Origin: Mariannaea sp. PMI_226
Taxonomy: Eukaryota; Ascomycota; Sordariomycetes; Hypocreales; Nectriaceae
Direction: 5' to 3'
Length of the DNA stretch: 64,000 nucleotides
NCBI GenBank assembly: GCA_024336345.1
Contig: JANFOG010000007.1
Span: 2,294,001-2,358,000 of the forward strand
The notes under the pieces are model-generated. The model was not told where the DNA came from and did not search any database. It saw only the letters and a program-made list of their open reading frames with translations. Of this stretch, positions 12,570 through 23,852 are shown in pieces; the stretch's first letter is position 1; every line of letters begins with the position of its first letter. The position numbers were made by a program, and so were the translations under genes.

Positions 12570-15500
12570 GCTCAGTTTTTTCTTGGCGTCCTATAGCTGT
12601 GTAACTCAGGCTGGCCGTTGTAGCCCTCTGTTTTTTTTTATTCACGGCCCAATAGTATTCAATCTGCAGGGAATCATGGTATTGTTCGTCTTATACTGGC
12701 CTGCAAGCATTATCGCTGTAGTACCACTACCGAAGAAAACCCACAATCTGTTGAAGGATCATCCTATGCCGAATCTGGCAGGTCGGGCAGGTCAACGATC
12801 ATCGGGTCAAATCAGGAAGCTCGCAACAACCATCCCGAGAAGCTTCATTATGCTCTCCAGCACTATTTTTTTTAATCCACATCACGTCCATTAGCCACCT
12901 ACTAAATATGGTACACTTTCCCGCCTAGGTCGGGCGGGTGAAGAAAGTCCAATTGAGTTTGATGTCATCGACCGATCCAGCTACACTAGACCCCTGAATC
13001 GACGCCAGACCATTGGCTGCACCGAGAAGGGAGCCGAACAAGGGTGACCGGCAGTATCCGCCGGCTAGATGAAGACTAACCGGCTCGGGGGGTTGAGAAT
13101 GCCATTGTAGGCAAGTAACTTGTGGCTTATTGGCTGTGTCGGTATGAGGAATCCAGTCCAGGGCTTGGCCTCCCTAATCAGGTATCACCTCAGAACAGCG
13201 TCAGAATAATCAAGTATGGTTGAGCAAAACTTATTAATGTACAGTAAGCATCTGCACAGAAAGGAACTTTCTCCCGTCAGCTCTGCATCTTGCTTATACA
13301 TACTCATGTCATGTGGCAGCACCATTTTTTTTCTTTATTCTCCTACCAATCTGCATAGATTCTTCCTTTCCACACTGACTCACTGTTCGTGGAATCTTGG
13401 TCCTTCGCTGGATCCCTCGTCAGGGTAGTTTTAGCAGATAAACATAGTCGTTGCTCTCATTGGATACCTAACCTACTTCCATTAGCTATCCCGCCCGGTT
13501 TTTAATGCAAGCGGTTGTCATGATATTCCTAACTTGCGTATAGTCAAGACTTCGTTAGTTTCCCGACAACTTCATATTATCACCTCAATCACCTGCCAAG
13601 ATAAGCTTACTGTAATCTAGTCTATTGCTTGGGAATTAATCAAACCGTTCCATTTCAAGACTTTCAGTGGGCCATTGGCCGTTTAGGCTTATTACCAATT
13701 AAAAAAAACCTCAGCTCAACTATGTTGTTAAATAATGTAGTGAAAATCCTAGCTTGATGGCGCAAAACATCAATTGAAATCAAATCTTCGGGCTCATACA
13801 TGCTCACATTAAGATAGCAAGGACTTCAATTTTCCGCCGAAGCTATTCGCATGCGTACAATGGATTTCCTTGACGATCATCTCATAGTCGTCACAAAAGT
13901 TTTCTGCTGCAGAAAAATTTGCCGTCGCAAAGAACCATTCCTCCTTTTTACCTAGTGTGAGGGTGTTCAATCCTACCCTAACTGACATTCAGGGAAACAT
14001 TTTGCTTTCATGCATGCAGCTACCAAAACAAGACCCTCAGGTACTCGAGGCATTTAATCCCCTCCACTAGCTACAACCGAAAGAACACACACAAGGCCAA
14101 AGAGCAGCTAAATCAGGATTGGGTGCACCACTTCATTGTGTTCAGTGGAGCATCTGGGGCAGCAGTGTGTATGAATCACCTCATTTTTGCCTATCACTCG
14201 CGTGAATACGAATAGGACTAATAAGCACTTGCAGATCCTCAGCATTACCGCTATGGGTCATCGTTACTACACAGTATCCCTTTCGCGACCCTAGGGCAAG
14301 TGGAGAGTAGCGAACAAGGATACTAACAAATCAGATACTGCATAACGTGAGGTACTTATATCTTCACTGTATTTCGCCCTCACAAAGTGTAATAGCAATA
14401 TCCTTAACTACTTATTGCGGGATCATCACCATCACATGACTCTTAGAACAGCTCTCAATCGACTTCTGCTATGGTTGGAAATAATTATATAATGTCACTC
14501 ATGTAATCTGCACAGATGGATGATATGGAGCCCGGTACGCTCCACTTGCCTTAGGGTCGCGAAAGGGATAGCGGAGCCGAGCAAGGGCGTCCACATTGTT
14601 CTTCGACGCGCGGGCCGTTCGATGCTTATTATTAGTACCTGAGACAAAGGCCTTTTCACGTAATTAGTGGCACTTAAAACTGGCCACTATGATGTTGCCT
14701 GAATACATCCCAGCTTAGCTTCCGGGGGAGTTGTGAAGAAGGTGTTCCTAAGGATGTTGACCTTCCCTACTATTAATGTATTTAGGCTTTCTCACCTATA
14801 TATACACTGGTGCCCATTGAATGGTCTGATGATGCCTTGTCGACCGCTTGTTTCGGGCTACGATTGAATATGCGGGCCAATCAAACTGCGACAGGCAAGT
14901 CAAATATGTATTAGGTAAACAAATGGCATAGACTCATGAATTGAATTCTGCCCCCAACCCAATAGCTCAATTTAACGATAGGAAAAGAAGGCAAAGACGT
15001 ATGCTAAGATGGATTGGATATACCTATTCTTCCTGTTGTTGCCTGCTTGCCCGATCGCCTGAGCAAGATATGGGGATCACTTATGAAAACAGCCAATAGA
15101 AACATAGCATACAATCCTGAAACTTCCCTACCCTATAGCTAACATGGGACTTTGGAGACTAATCACAATCATACCAAAAGGGAAACAAGGCTCAAGAAAA
15201 AAGGCCTCTCGCATCTCACTCGTTATTTCATTATTTGAATTATCGTTTTTAGCTTTTTCGTCTTCTTCCACTCCTCACGGAGGGAGGATACATGGTACGT
15301 GTGATGTGTGGTGTATGCTTGTCACGAATGGGTGCTCATAGTCTTTTCGGTATCCACAGTTAACGGGTTAAAGTACTTGTCGATGCGTCCGTTATAAAAG
15401 CCAAGAAAGATTTGTCAATATCATAACATCGTTATAGTGTTGGATAATTATTACAATACCTAGTTTGCATGTTTTAGCAGTTCCGAGGAGTCGATGTCTC

Positions 15501-16312
15501 GCGCCAACCGAGAGTTCGTACCAGCTCCTGCATGTTTGTACAGTGCTTAGAGGCATTGAGAGGACAGCTTCTCTGATACGGCTGTGCGGCTGAAATCTGG
15601 TCGACGAATGCAATACCGCCCTCTTTGGCATCAGCTGCTGACCAGCCTCCACAAGGCTCGGGTAGCCGCATCAAACGTCGTTAAATAACGCGCCTGCAAC
15701 TGAACATAATATTCAGCTCTTCTCGCCTCGACTCACCATCAAAACTAAAAATCCGTCCTTCGCTACCATAGCGCGTCGCTGCCGACGGGAGTCAACACCG
15801 TACTGTCGACACCTCCATTATTGAAGCAGAGCTTGTAACGTTCCCTTCTGGCCAGCATCTTTCGAGATGCTTTGATGAATGAGAAGGCCCGCAGTTTGCC
15901 GTTATGGCACCACTTAGTAACATGGATTTCGCCTATTGTGACGAGCTATAGTAGGCAACCCCGGCACACGACACTTATCTGGTAAGTTCTAGTTACGATG
16001 GTGGGCGCCTGGGTGTCAAGAGCTTCAAGGACTTCTGTTGGCTGTGGGTTTCTGGGGGTGATTGTTGCTGGGGAGCTACAAGTATATTTAAGGTATTAGC
16101 TTCTTAGCTTCCCTCACTAAGTTAGACTGGGTACAGACAGCTTTCCTTCGCTTGGTTTGGCGTGGTTCGGATGGGTCATAGATCTAATTCTTTAGTAAAC
16201 CTAATCAGATACCCGAGCCTCTAGCGAGCGGGTGGCACTTGAGCATGCAATGATGCGTAGCGAATCTCCCAGATAGACTCCGAAGTCTCCTTGGCATATT
16301 TCCCAAAAAGCT
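12570..16312. other. Gene-free region upstream of the NRPS
   Basis: About 3.7 kb with no convincing gene. It includes the NRPS promoter side and one MITE (14277-14568). A minus-strand stretch near 15,770-15,950 has coding-like composition over about 55 codons but no start, splice context or family I recognise. I treat it as possible decayed coding DNA only. No tRNA-like sequence was seen. Confidence 0.5.
14277..14568. mobile_element. MITE with 29-bp terminal inverted repeats and TA target duplication
   Basis: The ends 14277-14305 and 14540-14568 are inverted copies of each other with one mismatch in 29 bp. Both begin TCCCTTTCGCGACCCTA (or CTAA) reading inward. The element is flanked by TA on each side (14275-14276 and 14569-14570), as expected for Tc1/mariner-type insertion. 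The 234 bp interior has no open frame of note, so the element is non-autonomous and would depend on a transposase encoded elsewhere. It sits in the gene-free DNA between the NRPS and the first receptor relic. Confidence 0.85.
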
Positions 16313-16887
16313 TCACCCTTTACTCGCTTTTAGACATTCTACTTCAGCTGCATTATGTTTCTTTTGGAGGAACAACAAGTGGTCAAGCCAATGGATAGAC
16401 TCCAGTGACTTCTTATCGTCTTTTCCAAGGAGCTTCTCTTGAACCTCGACCACTTACCAATATTCTCCTTCAGTCTCACTATACTTCTTCAGCTGATGTA
16501 GTGAGGAGCTAAACGAGAAGATAGACCCAGGGAGTCTAAACGATCTTCTCTAAAGAGCCTCTCTCTGTCTTCGGCCGCTTTCCGAACTTCCTTGTCAGCT
16601 TCACTATACTTCTCCCATTCATACAGTGACCGGCCAAATTCGTGTATGATGTATTGAGAGTCGATTCCTGGAATGATACTCAACAATTTCTTGGCGCTAG
16701 CCGCCGTTGTGGACGCTGCGAAAGTTTGCCATGCCATGGTCTTGTGCGAGTCTGCATAGTTGCAGATTACCTGGGCAACAAGACGCGAAAACGTATTTAT
16801 CAAGCCTGCCGCTTCCATTTCAAAGCACAAGATGTCATTAAGCTGCGAGCTCAGCTGGTCTTTAATGTCGCCCTTCGCAGATATCAC
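16313..16887 (-). pseudogene. Relic of a PNP_UDP receptor fused to TPR remnants
   Basis: The open stretch 16887-16489 matches the end of a PNP_UDP domain: CFEMEAAGL, then a CNYADSHK-like motif and an Ala-rich helix, the same order as residues 301-355 of the receptor at 19718. Directly after it come TPR-like units (EKYSEADKEVRKAAEDRERL). After a frame change near 16490, a second unit follows (KKYSETEGEYW, a stop, then VQEKLLGKDDKK). No NACHT or NB-ARC segment lies between the PNP end and the TPRs. The start of the PNP domain is missing. One frameshift and one in-frame stop mark it as dead. I infer a deleted PNP-NB-ARC-TPR receptor, but an original PNP-TPR protein is also possible. Confidence 0.7.
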
Positions 16888-17002
16888 TACCTAACTTACT
16901 TAGGTGCCTCAAACCCTAACTTACAAGGGAGAACTCGAACTTCTCATGATATTGCGACAAAAATGCTCTGTCTCTAGAGCTGAACCTCTGGCAGAAAAAC
17001 GC

Positions 17003-18093
17003 CTAAGCCGCATCCAACGGCTTTTGTCCAATAACCGTGTGAAAGGTATAATATGCGTGTATACTGGTGTTTTGGATGGACCTTCTCATATCGGTGACAA
17101 AGACCTCAACCTGCTCGGTGGACCATCCGAGGCCGCGGGTGAAGGGAGCCATGACAGCTGAGAAGAAGTCGTGGACGACGGCTAAATTGTACATCCCCGC
17201 CTGCTTGAGCCTCGCATCGTCGGGCCACGTGCCAATAGGAACCTTATACCTCTGGTGGTCGACGTTGACGAAGCCGGCATCCTTGACCATCCCCTCGTTC
17301 TTCAGCTGTCCGTGCAGATCAAAGCCAAACTCGAGAAAGGCCTCATGCAGTAGCCTGACGAACTCGTCAAACTTGTAGTCGTCAGGCTTAGAGTCATCTT
17401 CACTATGTGTGAAGTACAGGAAGTCCTGCAGCTCGATCCAGCCCCCGGGTTTCAAGGCTCTATATGCTTGCGTTAAGAGGCGCGGCATATCCTTTATAGC
17501 CAGAGCCATGTGGCGCAAGTGAATGTAGTCGAGAGAGTTTGGAGGGTATATCCATTCCATCTCAGCGTCATCCACAACAAAGCCAACATTAGGAGGTACC
17601 CAAGAGGGTTGGATTTTGTTCAAGTCAACACCAGTGATTTCCGCACTCGGGTACTCTCCGCCCACTGAATTCAGTTGGAGGAGCATCAATATTAGTCACA
17701 AATCCAACGTCTTGTGCAAAATTGGGGGTTCAAATCAAGTGCGCTCTCACTATCGATAGCCCAGATGCCTGTGCCAGTCCCAATGTCGAGGATCTTCTGA
17801 GGATGATCCAACGGCGCTAGATGAAGCTTGTCTCCGCATATATACACAACGAGGCCGTGTTTCATATTCTCACGATTCTGCTCCTCGTCGTCATTAGGGT
17901 CCAGGTCGGCCGTGGGGTCAACATCGGTGATGTCATTGGCGGCGGCGTTGACAGTTGTTGGGCCGATGTTGCCCTCAGCGGCAGTTGTCGCGGCAGTTGT
18001 CTCGCCAGTCATTACACCTGCGGTGGGTTCAGAGGCAGGAGGCTGGGTGGATGGCGGTGATGTCACAGTTTGAGGTTGCCGCTGGCTTGACAT
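17003..18093 (-). CDS. LaeA-like SAM-dependent methyltransferase 1
   Basis: Predicted class I methyltransferase of the fungal LaeA-like family. Substrates are mostly unknown, and some relatives control secondary metabolism. Two exons, 18093-17751 and 17664-17003, are joined over an 86 bp intron (17665-17750, GTGAGA donor, CTAAT branch, TTCAG acceptor), giving 334 aa. The join makes a continuous SAM site: DIGTGTGIWAID, then a GVDL acidic end of strand 2, then VPPNV and DDAEMEW, YIHLRHM, and LKPGGWIELQD. The N-terminal 70 residues are Ala/Thr/Pro-rich. The family's usual YRxxNGRxYHAYxxGxY segment just before PNDxEEQ is absent here, unlike in the paralogue at 50937. The gene lies between a PNP receptor relic and a divergent NLR 1.6 kb away. 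Without the intron the gene would look frameshifted. Confidence 0.88.
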
Positions 18094-19717
18094 AACTAGG
18101 TCGGGTTGTATAATCTAGAAGTAACAGTAGCAACGCAAATAGCTGAAAGCGAAATGAGGGGGTGATAATGGATCAAAAGGCTCCTAGTGGAGCACCCTAT
18201 TAGATCCTCAATCACGTGAATGCCATGCTTTGAACGCCCTCCAGTTTGTTGTTGCATTTCTCTACGCACTCCCATCCCAGGTTGGTCCTTGTTTAGACAA
18301 TAAAGATTGGTTGTTATTATCGATTTGATTGGTAACCTCATTTTTCTTGGAATACAATGCATAGTGAGCTGCTCCTATGGTCTCCGCTTGAAGTTGGCTT
18401 TCAGATGTAGCCATGGATCCTACAAGGCGCTGAAGACTGGCCATTATTCATTGAACCCCAGATCCAATGATTGTGAGTTTTGTCATAGCCTTTTTATGTA
18501 GCTATCTACTTGGATTAGGCTGGTGTGGACAGAGCATGGCCGGACTAAATTTTGGTTTCTCGATGATTTGGATTGGATTTGCTTGTGGTGAGTAGTTCCA
18601 GGAGACAAATCAGTCAAGAAATTGAGCGAAGTCCAACAGATATTTGAAACAATGCCAGATGCGGCGAGAAAGCGCACAGCTGTCGTAATGTGGCTGAACT
18701 CAAATAATAGGGTCCTCAGCCGTTCCAGGAGCAGTCAATCCGGTCGAGGCATACTAACAATTACCAATTGAGACAGTCTAAGATGCCCGTCCAGGGATCG
18801 AAGGACTCGGGTCCGTTCTGCTTAAGGCCTAACAGGACACGAAGAGAGAGGGGTATACAATTGACCGTCTGGAAAATTAGTCAGCCAGCTGATGGAAGAG
18901 AGGATAGGAGAGAGCGGGAAGGCGCCATCCATGCTTTCGCACATCTGAACAAATACTGATCCAACTATATACAGAGAATCAGCAAATAGAAACATAGTGA
19001 CAACAAGTCAGAAAGAGTCGGCATTTCCAGCCGAACCAAAAACGCTTTCACGTGAACTCGTGTCCGTGTCCAACCAACCAGGGTGCTTACCCTGTAGCTG
19101 AGGTGTGTGTTCTGCGCGGTTCGCATCCTAAAGGTATAAGTTAGTTGGGTAAGGTAAGATATGTCGCAACAGATAAATGTCTCTTGCATAGCTGCAGGGA
19201 CCTCTTACACAGTATATCAGGTGCAACAGGATAGGTTTTTACTAGCTTTTGGATGTGGGAGTGGGGTGATAATTGGAGATCTCACAGCTTGGTTTATTGT
19301 CTAATTAATATTAGTTCCATCCTGCTTTTGAACAAGCTGCCACACCTATTAAGCAACTGTATATTCCTCGAAGGTATTGTGACAACCCCCATATCTACTG
19401 TGCCTATTCACTATGAGGAGAGTACAGGGCTATGTGCTATCTTCTGAGGGGGCTCCCTGGTCGTCAGCAATCTGCCCCACTTCACTGCTACGCTCTAACG
19501 TGAGCTCCATTTGGACTGAATCCCCCTTATTCGTTTCTCTTCCCTCCACTTTGACTTCTTCACTTGATTATTAGAAGCAATCTTGCTCCAAGGTCAGCCC
19601 TGAGCGTATTGGCTCTACTCTGACAAGTCGCAGTGACCGAATCTTGCAATGCCTCAAGCATCTGAGGCGACCAACTACCTAAAATTCAATCCTTTGTGAC
19701 GGTCGTCCCATCAACAA
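18094..19717. other. Divergent intergenic region between methyltransferase 1 and NLR
   Basis: This 1.6 kb separates the two divergent starts and should hold both promoters. I see no coding frame or repeat that I can support. Confidence 0.5.
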
Positions 19718-22700
19718 ATGTCGAAGCGAGTATTCCCATTCGAGGACAACCAGGATGCCAGGGCCGGCACGAGGAAGAAGCAAACCCCAGATTCGGGTGC
19801 TGCGAGAACAATAGTGAGCGCAAATTCGGAGCAACGGACGAACGACGAATACACTGTTGGCTGGATCTGCGCCATAACTACCGAGTACGTCGCCGCGCAG
19901 GCTTTCCTCGACGAACGACACGACCGACCAGAATATGTGTCCGGCGATGATAACAACGATTATACACTGGGAAGAATCGGGAGACACAATATAGTCATTG
20001 CTGTCTTGCCTGGCGGAGAGTATGGAATAGCTTCTGCGGCTAGTGTGGCTAAGGACATGCGACACAGCTTTCCCAACATCAGAATTGGGCTGATGGTCGG
20101 CATTGGTGGCGGCGCGCCAAGCTCAAAGCACGACATACGCCTTGGAGATGTTGTGGTGAGTGAGCCGAGGAATGGGATGGGCGGCGTGTTCCAATATGAT
20201 TTCGGCAAAACCATCCAAGGCCAACCTTTCCTTCCAACGGGCAATCTAAATCAACCGCCCGTATTCATGCGAACAGCGGTGTCTGGATTGAAGGCACAAC
20301 ATCAGATTCTTGGTCATCAACTTGAAGAGAAAATTAAAATCGCTCTAGAGAGGAGTCCAAGACTACGGCCAGAGTACACTCGACCAGACCTAAACAACGA
20401 TAAACTGTATCGAAGCACCTTCATTCACCCTTCAGATGACACGTCAAGTTGCGCGATAGTCTGTGGTAACGATTCTTCCAATTTGATACCCCGCTCAGAG
20501 CGGGGCAGCGACGAGGGCAATCCGGTCATTCACTACGGCTTAATTGCTTCAGCTAACCAGTTGATGAAGGATGCCCAAGTTCGGGATCGACTTTCATCTG
20601 AACACGGAGGGGACGTTTTATGTTTTGAAATGGAAGCGGCAGGGCTAATGAACATCTTCCCCTGTTTGGTTATTCGAGGCATCTGCGACTACTCTGACTC
20701 TCACAAGAATAAGGAGTGGCAAGGTTATGCAGCAATGGCAGCGGCTGCATATGCAAAAGATCTTCTGTATCGAATTCCTCAAAAAGATGTTGAAGCTCTC
20801 CGTGGGACGGCAAGTATAATCATCTCATCGCAGCCCAGAATAGGAGAAGACCAGTCCCCCAGTGACGAGCAGAGGCATGCGCTATTGGAGTCACTGCGTT
20901 TCGACCAAATTGATGCTCGCCACATGACTATCAAGAACGCTCACGCTAAAACCTGCAACTGGTTACTGCATACGCCCCAGTATCTCGCATGGCAAGATCC
21001 CAGCAAAGTTGACGAACATCTTGGTTTTTTATGGATTAAAGGGAAGCCTGGGACCGGGAAATCGACGCTGATGAAATTTGCTCTTGCTAATACTCGGCAA
21101 AGGCTGAAGGAAAGTATTATTATAGCATTCTTCTTTAACGCACGAGGAGAAGAGCTGGAGAAGACTACCATTGGGCTGTACCGCTCCATTTTACTTCAGC
21201 TTCTTGAACGTATTCCCCGACTTCAACACGTCTTTAGTTCTCTTGGGCTATCGACGTGGAACAGCGGATGTCCTCAATGGAGCGTTGAATCACTGAAAAC
21301 CCTGTTCGAACAAGCGGTACGAGACCTCGGAAACTCTAGCGTCATTTGCTTTATCGATGCATTGGATGAATGTGATGAGTATCAAATCCGAGACATGATA
21401 TCCGTTTTCGAGCTTCTAGGAGAAATAACCACCAAGGCCGGCATCAACTTCCGAGTGTGCCTTTCGAGCAGGCATTACCCTTATATAACAATTAGAAAGG
21501 GGCTCAATCTTATTCTTGAAGGACAAGAAGGTCACTGTCAAGATATAATCAACTATATAGAGAGCGAGTTGAAAATCGGACACAGTCTTCTTGCCTCAAA
21601 GATCCGTATCGACGTCCGAGAAAAGGCGTCTGGAGTGTTCATGTGGGTTGTTCTAGTGGTGGTGATCCTGAACAAGGCATATGACGGGGGCCGGATTTAT
21701 GAACTACAAACAACGCTCCAAGATATCCCTGGGGACCTGCATGAATTGTTCCGAGATATTTTGACGCGAGATTGCCACCGCAGAAATGAACTACTTCTAT
21801 GTATTCAGTGGGTACTCTTTGCCAGACGGCCACTGAAGCCAGAACAGCTCTACTTTGCCATCCTATCCGATACTGCACCAGATTTTATCCCAGAGTGGGA
21901 CCACGATGAGATCACAAAGCCTGTGATGAGAAGATTTATCCTTGATGCCTCTAAAGGACTTGCTGAGGTCACCAAATCTAAATCTCCAACCGTTCAATTC
22001 ATTCATGAGTCTGTCAATGACTTTCTTCTCAAAGAAAATGGCTTGAGAGCGTTTTGGTCTGATCTTGGGGAAGATTTTCGAGGAAAAAGCCACGAACGGC
22101 TAAAGCAGTGCTGCCTCAAGTATATGTCTGTTGATATCACCGCCTACAGTAAAATCACTGCTCATCTAGGTGGCAAGTCCCACGATGTACTTCCAACAGC
22201 CTCATCCCCACGAGCTGCAGCACTCCGCCAATCCGTAACTGAAACCTTACCGTTCCTTGAGTACGCGACACAAAACATACTGTATCATGCTGATGCAGCG
22301 GAAGGTTTCGGCATTAACCAAGCAAGTTTCCTTGAGACCTTCAAGCGTATGGACTGGATTCTGCTCGATAACCTATTTGAAAGACACCAAATACGGCGCC
22401 ATAATAATGCAAGTCTACTATACCTCTTGGCGGAGAATAATATGGTCAACCTAATCAGGCGTCACTCACCAGACGCGCACTGCTTTCAAGCGGAAAAAGA
22501 GCGTTACGGCACACCTATTTTTGCGGCGCTGGCTACCAAAAGTGATGATGCCTTTCGGACACTTTTAAAAGCGCTGGTCAAAAGCAAACAGCCAACGACA
22601 CCAATTCACGACTTATATAAACAGATTGACCGGTATGGGAGCAGTCAGACCAAATTTGGACGTGATTTCGAATTCTCGGCTTGGAAGGGTCTTTTTTTTA

Positions 22701-23403
22701 TCTCGCAGAGCAAGACCACGATATTCTAATGCGCGTTTTCCTCCTTCTTTCGGATGAACTGGACAATAACTCGTCGAATGAGTATGGCCGTACGCCGTTA
22801 TCATATGCTGCCGAGAAGGGCCACGAGACAGTTGTGCAGCAGCTTCTGATGCAGGGCGCGGATTTTGAGTCCACGGATCGCAAGCATGGTCGGACGCCGC
22901 TATTGTGGGCAGCAGGAAATGGGCAGGAGGCGGTAGTTCAGCAGCTTCTCGAGAAGGGAGCAAATATTGAGTCTAAGGATCTGGATGGCCAGACACCGCT
23001 GTTACGGGCTGCAAAGGCAGGGTATAAAACAGTAGTTCAGCAGCTTCTCGAAAAGGGAGCAAATATCGAGGCTAGAGACCATTTTGACTCTACGCCACTA
23101 TCATTGGCAGTGGGAAATGGGTATGAAATAGTGGTTCAGCAGCTTCTCGAGAAGGGAGCAAATATTGAGTCTAAGGGTTGGGGTGACAAGACACCGCTAT
23201 TATTGGCAGTAACACATGGGCGTAAGGTGGTAGTTCAGCAGCTTCTCGAGAAGGGAGCAAATATTGAATCTAAGAATTGGGAAGGCAAGACACCGCTATC
23301 ATGGGCAGCAGCAAATGGGTCTGAGGCGGTAGTTCGGCAGCTTCTCGAGAAGGGAGCAGATATTGAGTCTAAGGATCAGGATGGCCGGACACCGCTGCCG
23401 TAG
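19718..23403 (+). CDS. PNP_UDP-NACHT-ankyrin NLR receptor with apparent frameshift
   Basis: Fungal NOD-like receptor. Family members are thought to sense non-self through the repeat arm and signal through the N-terminal domain. Frame 1 (19718-22729, 1003 codons) holds a PNP_UDP domain at about residues 45-355 (VGIGGGAPS, FEMEAAG, YSDSHKN). It then holds a NACHT P-loop GKPGTGKS at 442-449 and a Walker B FIDALDECD near 550. The C-terminal arm continues in another frame to 23403 as ankyrin repeats. The switch falls in a run of eight T (22692-22699). One more T would join WKGLFF to YLAEQDHD, which reads as a natural ankyrin helix. A 47 bp intron (22662-22708, GTGATT...GCAG) would also restore frame, but it has no good branch site and deletes that helix. 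So this is either a sequencing slip, a frameshift allele, or a real truncation at residue 1003. After the TAG at 23401 a degenerate repeat goes on for some 35 codons. Confidence 0.85.
22777..23400 (+). repeat. Tandem ankyrin-repeat array, 99-bp unit
   Basis: Six successive 33-codon units. The core GTAGTTCAGCAGCTTCTCGA recurs near 22932, 23031, 23131, 23230 and 23329 with only a few changes. The changes cluster between the helices (SKDLDGQ, ARDHFDS, SKGWGDK, SKNWEGK, SKDQDGR), where ankyrin fingers contact ligands. The high DNA identity points to recent expansion or repeat shuffling. Confidence 0.9.
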
Positions 23404-23852
23404 GCAATGAAGAATAGGCAAGAGGTGTTGTTTCAGCAGCTTCACGATGCATACGGTACTAGAGAGGCTAAAAGAATATCAGCCTATGTGAGAGAGAGCA
23501 TTATGAGAGGCTAAAATAAAACAAGGTATGAAAGTCGCTGGGAGACTCCAAAACCAACCAGTCCAATACACAAAGTAGGAAGCATTTAGAATAACAGCAG
23601 AAACGTCAGTTCAGAGAAAATAATAAAATGCAGCAATTGGCAATGGAGTCTATGCGAAATTCATTTATCCAAGAGTAAATTTTGATCCGAAGTTACTACA
23701 TGGAGTAGGAAAAGTAATGTAGACAGAAGCAATTGCGACCGAATAAAGCCACGTTGAAATATTCAAGTCCGGACTAATCAACTATCCTGCTAACATTACT
23801 GGCGTACATGATTCCGAGAAGCCCGACTCTCAATAGAGTTTGCCACATGACA
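23404..23852. other. Convergent 3' intergenic spacer
   Basis: Shared 3' region of the NLR (plus) and the thiamine gene (minus). The first 110 bp still read as a degenerate ankyrin unit. I see nothing else here. Confidence 0.5.

Noticed and set aside
12004..12894. 296-codon plus-strand open frame across the NRPS start
   Set aside because: Antisense shadow of the first A domain; no family signal and no start context.
17665..17750. Frameshifted methyltransferase at 17.7 kb
   Set aside because: A normal 86 bp intron accounts for the break and restores WAIDMGGEYP.
19080..19140. tRNA-like GGTTCGCATCC box
   Set aside because: No A box, acceptor stem or anticodon arm could be built around it.
22777..23400. 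CRISPR-like regular repeats
   Set aside because: The 99-bp period is coding ankyrin repeats; no direct repeat/spacer pattern anywhere in the window, and the DNA is fungal.
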